Part shown: piece by piece, positions 16,342 to 24,173 of the stretch
Layout of the letters: the number at the start of each line of letters is the position of its first letter
Position numbering within the stretch: position 1 is the first letter of the stretch
Assembly (NCBI GenBank): GCA_902492065.1
Contig: CABUKE010000004.1
Coordinates: forward strand, 62,001-126,000
Direction of reading: 5' to 3'
DNA from: an uncultured Eubacteriales bacterium
GTDB lineage: Bacteria; Bacillota; Clostridia; UBA1381; UMGS1253
DNA: 64,000 bases
The notes under the pieces: model-generated
What the model saw: the letters and a program-made list of their open reading frames with translations, nothing else
The model's database searches: none
Told to the model about the DNA's origin: nothing
Program-made: the position numbers and the translations under genes

Positions 16342-17637
16342 TTAGATTTCCTTCGGCAGAATGGCGTTAAGCAGTACGCCCAGTACCGTTGCGACAAACA
16401 GGCCGGAGATATTGAGCATAACAGTACCAATCATAATCGGAATCCCGCCGATTGCGTTGATGCCAAGGCCGGTAGTAAGGATTACTGCAACGATAGTCAG
16501 ATTCCGCGAATGTGTAAAGTCGAGGTTCGCCTCGGCGAGCGAACGGATACCAATGCTGGCAATCATGCCGAACAACATCAGCTCCACACCGCCCTTGACT
16601 GGGCCGGGAATCGTCTGAAGTACCGCCCCAAACTTGCCGAACAGGCCGAGGATGATGGCAAATACGGCCGCAAGGCGCAGGATGGATGGGTTATAGTTCT
16701 TCGTCGTCGCAAGCACACCCGTGTTTTCCGAGTAGGTCGTGTTTGCAGGACCGCCCAGAAGGCCGGCCGCAAACGTTGCAAGGCCGTCGCCGAGCAGCGT
16801 CCGGTGCAGACCGGGATCTTTAAAGAAGTTTTTGCCAACCACGGTGCCGTTCGTCGTAATGTCGCCGATATGCTCCATAAAGGTTACCAGCGCAATCGGC
16901 GCAATCGAAAGGATGATGCCCCAGTCAAACTTCGGCAGGGAGAAGAACGTCGTCGTCTGCCCATAACTGTTTGTAAACTCCGTTACATAGGGGATGTTAA
17001 TCCATGCAGCTTCAGCGATGGGTGTAAAATCCATCTCAAAAACGCCGCAGAAATACAAAATAACACAGAGCACATAGCCGGACGCAATCCCAATCAAAAT
17101 TGGCACAAGCTTAAAGAAACCCTTTGCAAATAGGGTACATACGATTACAACAGCAAGCGTAAACGCCGCTATTGCGAGGCTGATGCCCTGCGTCCCTGTA
17201 ATACTGCCCTCGATTGCGACATTGTTCAGGCAATCATTAAATGCCGTGCCAGCGAGGCCGACGCCGATTACCAGAATGATTGGGCCTGTGACAACCGGCG
17301 GAAAAATATTCTTAATCCGGTCGGAGCCAATCAGATACGCAATCAGCGCAAAAACGAGGTAGAGAAGGCCGGCAACCATGATACCGCCCTGCGCATACTC
17401 AATCCCCTTTGTCTGTACGGCGGCGGCTACCGATGCGATAAACGCAAAGGAAGAGCCGACAAACACCGGCACTTTAAACTTTGTGCAGCAGTGGAAGATG
17501 AGCGTGCCGATACCGGCTGTAACAAGGGCCACTGCCGGGTCGAAGCCCGTCATCAGCGGGACTAGAACCGTTGCGCCGAACATAGCAAACAGGTGTTGGA
17601 TGCCGAGCGCATAGTCTTTCCCGGAAAGCTTTTGCAT
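16342..17637 (-). CDS. uraA: Uracil/xanthine-type nucleobase permease (UraA/PyrP)
   Basis: A 431-residue NCS2 transporter with about 14 membrane helices. The family regions are visible: HLFAMFGATVLVPLMTGFDPAVAL near the start, PVFVGSSFAFIASV, and the TM10 substrate motif around FGMIASIGIRSLAEANLDF. The nearby upp supports uracil as substrate. Its own promoter lies at 17704-17732, and the short leader before the GGAGGG ribosome site can fold into a hairpin (CGGCC/GGCCG enclosing CGCT/AGCG). Confidence 0.93.
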   Translation of the reverse strand: MQKLSGKDYALGIQHLFAMFGATVLVPLMTGFDPAVALVTAGIGTLIFHCCTKFKVPVFVGSSFAFIASVAAAVQTKGIEYAQGGIMVAGLLYLVFALIAYLIGSDRIKNIFPPVVTGPIILVIGVGLAGTAFNDCLNNVAIEGSITGTQGISLAIAAFTLAVVIVCTLFAKGFFKLVPILIGIASGYVLCVILYFCGVFEMDFTPIAEAAWINIPYVTEFTNSYGQTTTFFSLPKFDWGIILSIAPIALVTFMEHIGDITTNGTVVGKNFFKDPGLHRTLLGDGLATFAAGLLGGPANTTYSENTGVLATTKNYNPSILRLAAVFAIILGLFGKFGAVLQTIPGPVKGGVELMLFGMIASIGIRSLAEANLDFTHSRNLTIVAVILTTGLGINAIGGIPIMIGTVMLNISGLFVATVLGVLLNAILPKEI

Positions 17638-17703
17638 ATAAATCCCTCCATATATAATTGTTATAAGCGGCCCCGCTCATTAAGCGATGGCCGAACCCAT
17701 AAA

Positions 17704-17732
17704 ATTATATAATAACGGAAGGCGTTTGTCTA
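17704..17732 (-). promoter_or_regulatory. Promoter of the uraA operon
   Basis: On the minus strand, TAGACA (17727-17732) and TATAAT (17704-17709) are separated by 17 bases. The predicted leader is about 60 bases with one hairpin. I see no clear PyrR-type antiterminator. Confidence 0.75.
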
Positions 17733-17783
17733 CAGTTTTCCCGAAAAACCTACAAAAAACGTAAAGATAATGTAAAAAGCCTG

Positions 17784-18629
17784 CTATATTCCTCCTTTGA
17801 TACAAATCTCCTGTAGCTTGTGCATCTGTTCTTCTATTTCGGCCTTTGCGGACACGTTTATGCGTTCGGGGGAGAGGACGGGGACGCCTGCGCCTACCCG
17901 GTCGTTGTGGCGCCCGTACTCCAAAGTCACAATTTCCGGTTGGCAGTGTTCCAGCACAAATTCAAGCGCCTGATATCCCGCGTCGTTGATTTTTGTGTGG
18001 CACATGATATCGCCCTGCACAATCACCCATCCGTTAATATGGATTTCAACCGTTTTGGAAAGTGGGAGTTGTTTTAGATAGTCAAAAAACGGAATGCCCA
18101 GCAACTGCGAGGCGCAGAATGCATGGCTGATGTCGAGCAGGAACGCACAGCCGCTCTCATGAATGAGGCGCGTCATGACCGAGGGCTTTAGTAAATCCCC
18201 CCATGCGGGTGTATCGCCGTTTTCGAGTGATACAAACTGCATATGGGAATACTTTTCTTTCAAATACCGGGCATTGCTGACAATTGTTTGAAAGATTTGC
18301 TCAAAGGGCTTGTCCGCAGAGAGCTTGCCCAAGGTTGGATGAAACGACAGTCCCGGCGTTTTTGTCATACGGATGAGCTCGTCTGCAACCGTATCGTCAA
18401 AATCTGCCTGCAAAGACGGGGAGGACAAATCGTGCGGAGCCGGATAAAGCCCATGCAGCAATAGCGGCCTTTTCCTGGTGATACGGCCACAGAAGCACCG
18501 GAAGGACTCGGCGTTTTTCATGACATCCATTTGAAAGGGAAGTCCCGGATATTTGAAATAATCGAGGTCAATGCTGCCTGCGTCGAAAAGCTGTTCCGTT
18601 TCCGGATAGTAATTGCATGCAAGTTTCAT
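17784..18629 (-). CDS. DUF692/MNIO-family TIM-barrel protein
   Basis: 281 residues with the motif order of DUF692 proteins, multinuclear non-heme iron oxidative enzymes: LLLHGLYP, LSFHPTLG, FVSLENGDT, FLLDISHAFCAS, LKQLPLSKTVEIHINGW, then CHTKINDAGYQAL and VTLEYGRH. The conserved His, Glu and Asp residues are placed as expected for metal binding. Known members modify cysteines or other residues of ribosomal peptides (MbnB, TglH). Here no precursor peptide or DUF2063-type partner is seen next to it. AraC-type or isomerase TIM barrels are less likely because of the LLDISH and EIHINGW pattern. Confidence 0.7.
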   Translation of the reverse strand: MKLACNYYPETEQLFDAGSIDLDYFKYPGLPFQMDVMKNAESFRCFCGRITRKRPLLLHGLYPAPHDLSSPSLQADFDDTVADELIRMTKTPGLSFHPTLGKLSADKPFEQIFQTIVSNARYLKEKYSHMQFVSLENGDTPAWGDLLKPSVMTRLIHESGCAFLLDISHAFCASQLLGIPFFDYLKQLPLSKTVEIHINGWVIVQGDIMCHTKINDAGYQALEFVLEHCQPEIVTLEYGRHNDRVGAGVPVLSPERINVSAKAEIEEQMHKLQEICIKGGI

Positions 18630-18683
18630 ATGTATCTCTCCATTTTTTATTGAAATTGTACCACCTGCCGACTTCTACACAGC

Positions 18684-18707
18684 AAAAAAGCGCCTATCAG
18701 CGCTTTT
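18684..18707 (-). terminator. Terminator overlapping the VOC gene stop codon
   Basis: AAAAGCGC (18686-18693) and GCGCTTTT (18700-18707) form a hairpin read on the minus strand, followed by TTTTTTGCT. The stop codon at 18697-18699 lies in the loop. Confidence 0.75.
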
Positions 18708-19068
18708 CTGGTAATATTTCGCTCCAATAGCCGTCCGGGTCAGCTATAAAGTACAGCCCCATTGCCGTATTTTCAAAACAGATACAGCCCATTTCCTTAT
18801 GCTTTTTGTACGCCGCGTCGAAGTCGTCCGTCACAAAAGCCGTGTGTATCTCATTGTCGCCGAGGTTCCAAGGTTCCTTTTTGTCACGGTACCACGTCAG
18901 CTCGAGCTTGTGCGCGGACGTACCGTCCCCAAGAAAGACAATCTTGAAGCTTTTGTCCGCGGCCTCTGTAATTTTGACCGGTGTTAGGCCAAGCGCCTCC
19001 TCATAAAAGGCGAGGCTCTTGTCGAGGTCAAGAACCGTAATATTGTTATGTGCAATCGTAAACCGCAT
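18697..19068 (-). CDS. VOC-family protein (glyoxalase I-like)
   Basis: 123 residues of two paired beta-alpha-beta-beta-beta modules. The predicted metal ligands of glyoxalase I are present: His7 (AHNNITVLDLDKSLAFYEEALG), Glu in HKLELTWYRD, His in DNEIHTAFVTDD and Glu near the C-terminus (DGYWSEILPEKR). This suggests lactoylglutathione-lyase-like or methylglyoxal detoxification activity, but VOC proteins are diverse. The start AGGAGGAACCTGTT-ATG is well placed. Confidence 0.85.
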   Translation of the reverse strand: MRFTIAHNNITVLDLDKSLAFYEEALGLTPVKITEAADKSFKIVFLGDGTSAHKLELTWYRDKKEPWNLGDNEIHTAFVTDDFDAAYKKHKEMGCICFENTAMGLYFIADPDGYWSEILPEKR

Positions 19069-19090
19069 AACAGGTTCCTCCTTTGATTGT

Positions 19091-19834
19091 TTATTCTGTT
19101 TTTTGCAGATACTCCAGCCGGGCGGTCAGCTCCGCCCAGTCACGGATGTGAAAGCAGTCCATCCCCTGCGGCAGGGACTGCGCCTGGCTTCGGTATGTAC
19201 ACGCCAGCGGGCTATCGTACCAGACGGGATATATCCCAACACCGGCTGCGCCCATGACGTCCGCCTCCACATCGTCGCCGCAGAACCATACGTCAGACGT
19301 GTACAAATGCGCTTTCTTCAGCGCGAGCGCAAAAAGTAGTTTGCTCGGCTTGCGATAGATGTATTCGCTTGATGTCATAACAAACTCAAACCGGTTTTCC
19401 GGCAGCAGGCGATTCAGCCGCGCATGGAGCACACTGCTGGAAAAGGATGTGTTGCTGATAACGCCGGTACGGATGCCGCGCCTGTTTAATTCGGAAATCA
19501 TTTCCCGTGCACCGGGCATGGGTTCCGCTGGAAACGTATGGTCTATGAAAATTTCTTCTATTTCTTCCGGTGTGCATGAAAACTTGATTTCCAAATATTC
19601 ATACAATAAACGCTGAAAGTTCAAATTGTGAATATCGAGCCCCGATGCACGCACCGGCAGCATTATTTCGGAGGACAGCCGGTCCGACACGGCACAGATT
19701 TCCTCTGGGCTGTAATGCCCCGGATTTTCTGTCACATAAGGCATAAGCGCCTGCGTGCCGCGCAGCGCGGACGAGTCGGTTTCATGTATCAGCGTGTGGC
19801 CATAGTCAAACAGAATCATTTTTGGATGCTGCAT
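19091..19834 (-). CDS. HAD-superfamily hydrolase (subfamily IA)
   Basis: 247 residues. HAD motif I reads LFDYGHTLI, with Gly where the second Asp normally is. Motif II is VISNTSFS, motif III the Lys in KPSKLLFALALKKA, and motif IV WFCGDDVEADVMGAAGVG. It is probably a phosphatase of small phospho-metabolites; the substrate is unknown. It is coupled to the preceding CNNM gene: TGATG shares one base between that stop and this start. Confidence 0.86.
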   Translation of the reverse strand: MQHPKMILFDYGHTLIHETDSSALRGTQALMPYVTENPGHYSPEEICAVSDRLSSEIMLPVRASGLDIHNLNFQRLLYEYLEIKFSCTPEEIEEIFIDHTFPAEPMPGAREMISELNRRGIRTGVISNTSFSSSVLHARLNRLLPENRFEFVMTSSEYIYRKPSKLLFALALKKAHLYTSDVWFCGDDVEADVMGAAGVGIYPVWYDSPLACTYRSQAQSLPQGMDCFHIRDWAELTARLEYLQKTE

Positions 19835-21171
19835 CAGGTAGGCTCGCTTTCTTCCGGCGGCGTAAGCAGGCAGACTGTTGCACGCTCCATCCGGTGTTCC
19901 TTTACTTCCAAAACTTTGACATGAAGCCCGTATAAATCGAGCTCAAGCTGGCTTCCGTCGTCAGGGATTGTGCCCAGCTCGCCGAATACAAATCCGCTGA
20001 ATGTTTCGTACTCGTCAACCGGCAGCGGTACGCCAAGCGCATCTGCCACGTCCTCAAGGTCTGCACTGCCGCGGATATTCCATGTGCCGGAGTCTGTCCG
20101 TTCAATTTCCTGTACGGTTACATCCGCATCCTCTTCGTCGTCCAGCTCTCCAACAAGCTGCTGAACAAGGTCATTAATTGTTACAATGCCATTCATACCG
20201 CCATGCTCGTCGAGCACGACCGCAAACTGGGTCCGGCTCTGCTTCATACGGCGGAACAGAACGTCCGCCTTTACGCTTTCCGGCACGAAATACGCCGGCT
20301 TTACAGCCTGCTCCATGATGGTATCGTGGCTTTTGTCCTCCAGACGGAAGTAATCCTTCGCGTTTAAGATGCCAACGACGTTGTCCACGCTCTCGTCACA
20401 GACCGGATAGCGCGAATGGCGCGCCTCGTGGATTGTCTGCGCCCACTGCTCCGGCGTTTCATCCGTCCAGAGAAGCGCAATGTCCGTGCGGTGTGTAGCA
20501 AGCTCGCCTGCTGTAATATCGTCAAACTCAAATACATTTTGAATGATTTCCTTTTCCTCTTCGTCAATGACGCCCTTTTCCCGGCCCGCATCAACCATCA
20601 TGCGGATTTCTTCCTCTGTGACTTCCTCATCGTCAGAGTTCGGGTCGATTCCTATCAGGCGAAGCAGCGCATTGGTCGAGATGGTCAAAAGCCACACAAT
20701 CGGTGCAAACAGCTTTGAGATAAAGGTAATCAGCCCCGACATACCGAGCGCCAACGCCTCCGCCTTTTTCATAGCAACTCGTTTGGGGACAAGCTCACCG
20801 AAAATCAGCGTAAAGTACGACAGAATAATCGTAATCAATACAACGGAAATGGTATCAAGCGTTGCGTGTGGAATCGGAACGCCAAGCCCAACCAGCCATT
20901 CTGACAGCATGTCGGAGAAGTTATCCGCCGCGAATGCACTGCCCAAGAAGCCTGCCAGCGTGATTGCCACCTGAATCGTCGCCAGAAAGCGTGCCGGCTG
21001 GCTTGTCAGCCGGGCGAGGCGTACTGCACGTTTGTTGCCTTCCTCGGCAAGCTTTGCGAGTTTATTGTCATTAAACGAAATGACGGCGATTTCCGCACAA
21101 GCGAATACTGCGTTGAGCGCGATTAAGATAACCTGAAGTAAGAGCTGCCATAACAGAGAATTGTCGTCCAT
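19834..21171 (-). CDS. CNNM/CorC-HlyC-type membrane transporter with CBS domains
   Basis: 445 residues, often annotated hemolysin family or TlyC. An N-terminal CNNM (DUF21) domain of about 190 residues carries four membrane segments. It is followed by the acidic hinge EEEIRMMVDAGREKGVIDEEEKEIIQ, a CBS pair (about 205-335) and a C-terminal CorC_HlyC domain (about 350-430, DEYETFSGFVFGELGTIPDDG). Related bacterial proteins export magnesium or cobalt; the older hemolysin name is not supported. It forms a two-gene unit with the HAD protein. Confidence 0.93.
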   Translation of the reverse strand: MDDNSLLWQLLLQVILIALNAVFACAEIAVISFNDNKLAKLAEEGNKRAVRLARLTSQPARFLATIQVAITLAGFLGSAFAADNFSDMLSEWLVGLGVPIPHATLDTISVVLITIILSYFTLIFGELVPKRVAMKKAEALALGMSGLITFISKLFAPIVWLLTISTNALLRLIGIDPNSDDEEVTEEEIRMMVDAGREKGVIDEEEKEIIQNVFEFDDITAGELATHRTDIALLWTDETPEQWAQTIHEARHSRYPVCDESVDNVVGILNAKDYFRLEDKSHDTIMEQAVKPAYFVPESVKADVLFRRMKQSRTQFAVVLDEHGGMNGIVTINDLVQQLVGELDDEEDADVTVQEIERTDSGTWNIRGSADLEDVADALGVPLPVDEYETFSGFVFGELGTIPDDGSQLELDLYGLHVKVLEVKEHRMERATVCLLTPPEESEPT

Positions 21172-21266
21172 AAATAAAGTTCACTCCAATTTGATAATGT
21201 ATTATTAGGATTTAAGCAATCCGGATAAAATATGTATTTGTAAAGAAATCGGATGTTTAAAGACGC

Positions 21267-21316
21267 AAAAAGCATAGCCTGTCACCACGAATCCTCCGGT
21301 GCAGGTTATGCTTTTT
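21267..21316. terminator. Long imperfect hairpin with terminator character
   Basis: AAAAAGCATAGCCTG pairs with CAGGTTATGCTTTTT around an 18-20 base top that itself pairs CACC/GGTG. A-rich and T-rich flanks make it usable on both strands. It most likely ends minus-strand transcription of the small genes at 21455-21848. The rest of 21172-21454 shows no gene. Confidence 0.65.
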
Positions 21317-21454
21317 ATAAATCGTTATGATAGGTTTTACCAGGCAAGTTCGACAACCGCCGCTACTGTCACTGTCCATACTGGGCTGTGTACTCCTTTT
21401 TTGTTAAATTAGTATAAATATAGCATAAATAAAAGCAAAATGCAAGCGTTTTTT

Positions 21455-21652
21455 CTAAAATTTTACCTTTACAGCATCCATACGCTCGTAAAGCATCCGC
21501 AGCCGCGCCTTTTGCAGCGCGAGTTCGTCCTCGTCCACCGGCGCGGCAATGCAGGAGCGGCACAGCCCGCTTTCGCTGACTTCGATGGCATTAAGCAGAC
21601 ATTTGCCCTTTTTCTGATAGATGCAGAAAGTGTGTTCACACGTTATTTTCAT
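21455..21652 (-). CDS. Small cysteine-containing hypothetical protein
   Basis: 65 residues, not assigned to a family. Five cysteines are arranged C-x4-C-x7-C and later C-x2-C (TCEHTFCIYQKKGKC ... GLCRSCIAAP), which looks like a small zinc- or metal-binding module. A helical, charged C-terminus follows. The ribosome site AGGAGA lies about 9 bases before the ATG, and the start overlaps the 3' end of the RHH-like gene by 17 bases, so the two are translated together. Confidence 0.6.
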   Translation of the reverse strand: MKITCEHTFCIYQKKGKCLLNAIEVSESGLCRSCIAAPVDEDELALQKARLRMLYERMDAVKVKF

Positions 21653-21848
21653 GGCGGGAATCTCCTGTAAGGCATTGGAAGGTAGCTTCTTTTAGGCAAT
21701 ATTCAATCATACTGATAACGACGTTATTGAAGCTCGTTTCGTTTTCAGCCGCCAGCTTATTGACTTTTTCAGCGGTAGCTTCGTTTATGTAAAGTGACTT
21801 GTATATGCTTTTTGTTTTATCTTTTGTCTTTTTCAGTATGAACGCCAT
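21636..21848 (-). CDS. Ribbon-helix-helix-like small protein
   Basis: 70 residues. KSIYKSLYINEATAEKVNKLAAENETSFNNVVISMIEYCLKEA has the strand-helix-helix rhythm of CopG/Arc-type ribbon-helix-helix DNA-binding proteins, though no standard profile is clear to me. I chose the ATG at 21848 (GAGG about 8 bases upstream) over the in-frame GTG at 21857. Direct repeats and a palindrome just upstream could be its operator. No toxin partner is evident; the downstream gene encodes a cysteine-rich small protein. Confidence 0.6.
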   Translation of the reverse strand: MAFILKKTKDKTKSIYKSLYINEATAEKVNKLAAENETSFNNVVISMIEYCLKEATFQCLTGDSRHENNV

Positions 21849-21866
21849 TTTCGCCACCTCTTATAC

Positions 21867-21916
21867 AAAAAGTATAGACAAAGGCGCAGAAAAAGTATAT
21901 ATTAGAAATTTCTAAT
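21867..21916 (-). promoter_or_regulatory. Repeat and palindrome array upstream of the RHH-like gene
   Basis: AAAAAGTATA occurs at 21867-21876 and 21890-21899, 23 bases apart (about two helical turns). The perfect palindrome ATTAGAAATTTCTAAT follows at 21901-21916. The array lies 20-70 bases before the small gene and could be an autoregulatory operator. Confidence 0.4.
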
Positions 21917-21945
21917 AAAAATCCTGTTAGATTTTTCTAACAGGA
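21917..21945 (-). terminator. Terminator of the ferritin-like gene
   Basis: TCCTGTTAG (21922-21930) and CTAACAGGA (21937-21945) form a hairpin that on the minus strand is followed by TTTTTATT. A second hairpin, GGCAGG/CCTGCC, lies between it and the stop codon. Confidence 0.8.
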
Positions 21946-21995
21946 AAGAAATAAGGCAGGCATAGGAACCTGCCCTTACAAAGTGGGAGAATGTC

Positions 21996-22430
21996 CTACA
22001 AATACTGCCGGATATCGACCGTCAACTTTTCCTCGAGATTGATCAGCCGCTTGGTAATATCTTTGGAGTATTCGTCCGCCGCCTCATATTGGTTCAGATA
22101 GCGGTTGAGGGACTTGACGCCCATATTGCAGCCGTCGGTAAGCAGGTCGGCAATGGTATTGTCCGACTCGTCCATGGCAAGCTTTGTGTTTGTCTTAATC
22201 CATGACATGCCCTTAGCCATAGGATTTGGCTCCTTGCCGTCGTCGTGGAACCGGTCGAGCTGGGTCTGGATTTGCCCTTCGAGTTTTTCATGTTCCGTCC
22301 GGCAAGTTGCCAGCCGGTCACGGAATTTTTGGTTTGATACATAGTCCATGACATCGTCGATTGCGGAAACGCCCATCTTGATTCCGGCGTCGCACTCCCG
22401 CAGCAGTTTTATAGTATCTTGTTCAATCAT
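21996..22430 (-). CDS. Ferritin-like four-helix-bundle protein (DUF2383/PA2169-like)
   Basis: 144 residues, almost entirely helical by pattern, with four amphipathic segments: DTIKLLRECDAGIKMGVSAIDDVMDYV, KFRDRLATCRTEHEKLEGQIQTQL, MSWIKTNTKLAMDESDNTIADLLTDGC, and SLNRYLNQYEAADEYSKDITKRLINLEEKL. Conserved-looking Glu/His (TEHEKLE) in helix 2 resemble ferritin-like DUF2383 proteins. Function is unknown; such proteins are abundant in Clostridia and sometimes spore- or stress-linked. It has a GGAGG ribosome site and its own terminator. Confidence 0.65.
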   Translation of the reverse strand: MIEQDTIKLLRECDAGIKMGVSAIDDVMDYVSNQKFRDRLATCRTEHEKLEGQIQTQLDRFHDDGKEPNPMAKGMSWIKTNTKLAMDESDNTIADLLTDGCNMGVKSLNRYLNQYEAADEYSKDITKRLINLEEKLTVDIRQYL

Positions 22431-22506
22431 GTTTTCCGCCTCCTTCTATCATGCAGTATGCCCCGTTTTGGAAACAATATGAGAAATGGACGGAAAATTA
22501 AAAATA

Positions 22507-22538
22507 AAAAAACGTCCTAATACTATATCAGGACGTTT
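22507..22538 (-). terminator. Terminator of tRNA-Gly
   Basis: AACGTCCT (22511-22518) and AGGACGTT (22530-22537) form a hairpin directly downstream of the tRNA on the minus strand, with a T run (AAAAA on the plus strand). Confidence 0.85.
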
Positions 22539-22540
22539 TA

Positions 22541-22615
22541 TGGAGCGGAAGACGAGATTCGAACTCGCGACGTTCACCTTGGCAAGGTGACGCTCTACCA
22601 CTGAGCCACTCCCGC
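22541..22615 (-). tRNA. tRNA-Gly (GCC)
   Basis: Read on the minus strand from 22615, a full cloverleaf is visible. The acceptor stem GCGGGAG pairs with CTTCCGC (two wobble or AU pairs). The D arm is GGCTCAGTGGTAGAGC and the T arm contains GTTCGAATC. The anticodon loop TTGCCAA has anticodon GCC, which reads GGC/GGU. The 3' CCA is encoded (22541-22543). It is monocistronic with its own terminator. Confidence 0.97.
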
Positions 22616-22756
22616 ATGTCTTTTGGACGAAGATTATTTTAGCACAGATTTCGCAGTTTGTAAAGCCCTTTTTTTAAATTTAGGCAAAAAATTTTTTCCT
22701 GTTTTCATAAAAATAAAAAAACTGTGGAAAATACAGAGAGAAAATTGAAAAAATAC

Positions 22757-22785
22757 TTGCATTGGCAAGCAGGCTGTGGTAAAAT
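22757..22785 (+). promoter_or_regulatory. Promoter of rplS
   Basis: TTGCAT at 22757-22762 and TAAAAT at 22780-22785 are 17 bases apart, with an extended -10 TGTGG. A leader of about 65 bases follows before the start codon; it could hold an L19-type autoregulatory element, but I cannot verify one. Confidence 0.8.
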
Positions 22786-22856
22786 AGTCGGGTATACGGA
22801 TGGTCCTCTGCCGATAGCCGGGCATGAACATCTATGAAGAAGGGAGGCAAATAGAA

Positions 22857-23198
22857 ATGGACATGATTCGATCGCTTACAGAAAGCCAGATCAGGACAGA
22901 TTTACCTCAGCTTAATATCGGTGACACATTAAAGGTTTACTTTAAGGTTATCGAGGGTACTCGTGAGAGAATCCAGATGTTCGAAGGAACGCTTATTAAG
23001 AAAAACGGCGGTGGAATTTCGGAAACATTTACGGTAAGACGCGTGTCTTACGGCGTAGGTGTGGAGCGTACATTCCCTGTAAATTCTCCAAAAATCGACA
23101 AGATCGAGATTTCGAGAAAAGGTAAGGTCAGAAGAGCGCGGCTTTATTATCTGCGTGACAGAGTTGGTAAGAGCGCAAAGGTAAAAGAGAGAATATGA
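22857..23198 (+). CDS. rplS: 50S ribosomal protein L19
   Basis: 113 residues. The family pattern is clear: [43 protein letters not shown], then [22 protein letters not shown] and [22 protein letters not shown]19 sits at the 30S-50S interface. I chose the ATG at 22857 because GGGAGG lies 9 bases upstream; an earlier in-frame ATG lacks a ribosome site. rplS-lepB-ylqF is a conserved Firmicutes gene order. Confidence 0.98.
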   Translation: MDMIRSLTESQIRTDLPQLNIGDTLKVYFKVIEGTRERIQMFEGTLIKKNGGGISETFTVRRVSYGVGVERTFPVNSPKIDKIEISRKGKVRRARLYYLRDRVGKSAKVKERI

Positions 23199-23206
23199 CA
23201 CCAGTG

Positions 23207-23237
23207 CAAAAGGGACAGGCTTTGTCCCTTTTGTATT
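23207..23237 (+). terminator. Terminator after rplS
   Basis: CAAAAGGGACA (23207-23217) pairs with TGTCCCTTTTG (23223-23233). The hairpin supplies its own T tract, so it may be partial and allow read-through into lepB. Confidence 0.7.
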
Positions 23238-23281
23238 AGCCTTTTTCTTTGAACTATCTGCTGCGGGCAGGAGGAATGGAT

Positions 23282-24106
23282 ATGGATGAGAACAAAAGGG
23301 AATATGAACCGGAGGAAAAGCCGGCAAATAAACCGTTTGATGATACGATAGAAGACGAAGATTTGGACATAGATATTGAGGATGAGGACGTTGACAGCGC
23401 GGGGATGGAGATTTCCGTGGAGGCGGCGTCACTGGAGGAGGCGCAGGCCCCTGCACCGCGGTTTAATATTTGGAAGGAAATACGCGAGTGGGTCTTTGCC
23501 ATTGTACTTGCGCTCCTGGTTGTGGGTGTAATTAAGGGCTTTCTGTTCGACTTTGTAGTTGTGGACGGCCGTTCTATGCAGACGACGCTGATGGATGGTG
23601 ACAGACTCATTCTGACAAAAATGGGCTACCAGCCCCAGCATGGCGACATCATTGTGCTTGACTCACACTATAAATCGCGTGAGGCATTTATCGCCATGAA
23701 AAAGGAAACGCTGGGCGACAGCTTTGGCTGGTTTGACGAGTTTAAGCTGCGCTGGCTGCCGTGGGAGCAGAAGAAGTATTCCATTGAGCCGCGCCACTAT
23801 GTGAAGCGCGTGATCGGGCTTCCCGGCGATACGATTGACATTGACGAAGCAACAGGCGATGTCTATGTCAATGGAGAGAAGATCGACCAGTCGTATTTGG
23901 ACGAGGGCGTGCACACCTATCGTGGGCGGGAGACGCAGTTCCCGTATACGGTGCCAGAGGATTGCGTATTCGTAATGGGCGATAACCGTGAGGACTCGCT
24001 TGACAGCCGCTATCAGTCGCTCGGTGCGGTGCCATATGAGGCGATTTTGGGGAAGGCGGCGTTCCGCTTCTGGCCGCTGAGCTCGTTTGGCAGCGTTTAT
24101 CATTGA
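23282..24106 (+). CDS. lepB: Signal peptidase I
   Basis: Signal peptidase I cleaves Sec/Tat signal peptides at the outer face of the membrane. It has 274 residues. An unusually acidic cytoplasmic N-terminus of about 65 residues (DDTIEDEDLDIDIEDEDVDS) precedes the single membrane helix FAIVLALLVVGVIKGFLF. The catalytic serine lies in GRSMQTTL, the lysine in HYVKRVIGLPGD, and the C-terminal GDNREDSLDSRYQSLG box is intact. The ATG at 23282 is 7 bases from GGAGG; the ATG at 23276 is too close. The longer loop between Ser and Lys suits a Gram-positive SipS-type enzyme. Confidence 0.95.
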   Translation: MDENKREYEPEEKPANKPFDDTIEDEDLDIDIEDEDVDSAGMEISVEAASLEEAQAPAPRFNIWKEIREWVFAIVLALLVVGVIKGFLFDFVVVDGRSMQTTLMDGDRLILTKMGYQPQHGDIIVLDSHYKSREAFIAMKKETLGDSFGWFDEFKLRWLPWEQKKYSIEPRHYVKRVIGLPGDTIDIDEATGDVYVNGEKIDQSYLDEGVHTYRGRETQFPYTVPEDCVFVMGDNREDSLDSRYQSLGAVPYEAILGKAAFRFWPLSSFGSVYH

Positions 24107-24126
24107 TAAAAGAAAACAATAAGTTC

Positions 24127-24168
24127 TAAAAGGGGGTTGGCCGGCAGGTTCGGCAGCCCCTTGTTTTT
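24127..24168 (+). terminator. Terminator of lepB
   Basis: AAGGGG..TTGGCCG pairs with CGGCAGCCCCTT over a short loop and is followed by GTTTTTT. It lies 20-60 bases after the lepB stop. Confidence 0.75.
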
Positions 24169-24173
24169 TAAAA

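Noticed and set aside
15919..17133. Open frame of about 400 codons on the plus strand
   Set aside because: It runs opposite to the GNAT and uraA genes and has a low-complexity, basic translation with no domains.
17638..17703. Possible PyrR or other riboswitch before uraA
   Set aside because: Only a single short hairpin is present; no terminator/antiterminator pair can be drawn.
21455..21848. Toxin-antitoxin pair
   Set aside because: The first protein looks like a ribbon-helix-helix regulator, but the second has metal-binding cysteines and no resemblance to RelE, MazF, HicA or other toxins.
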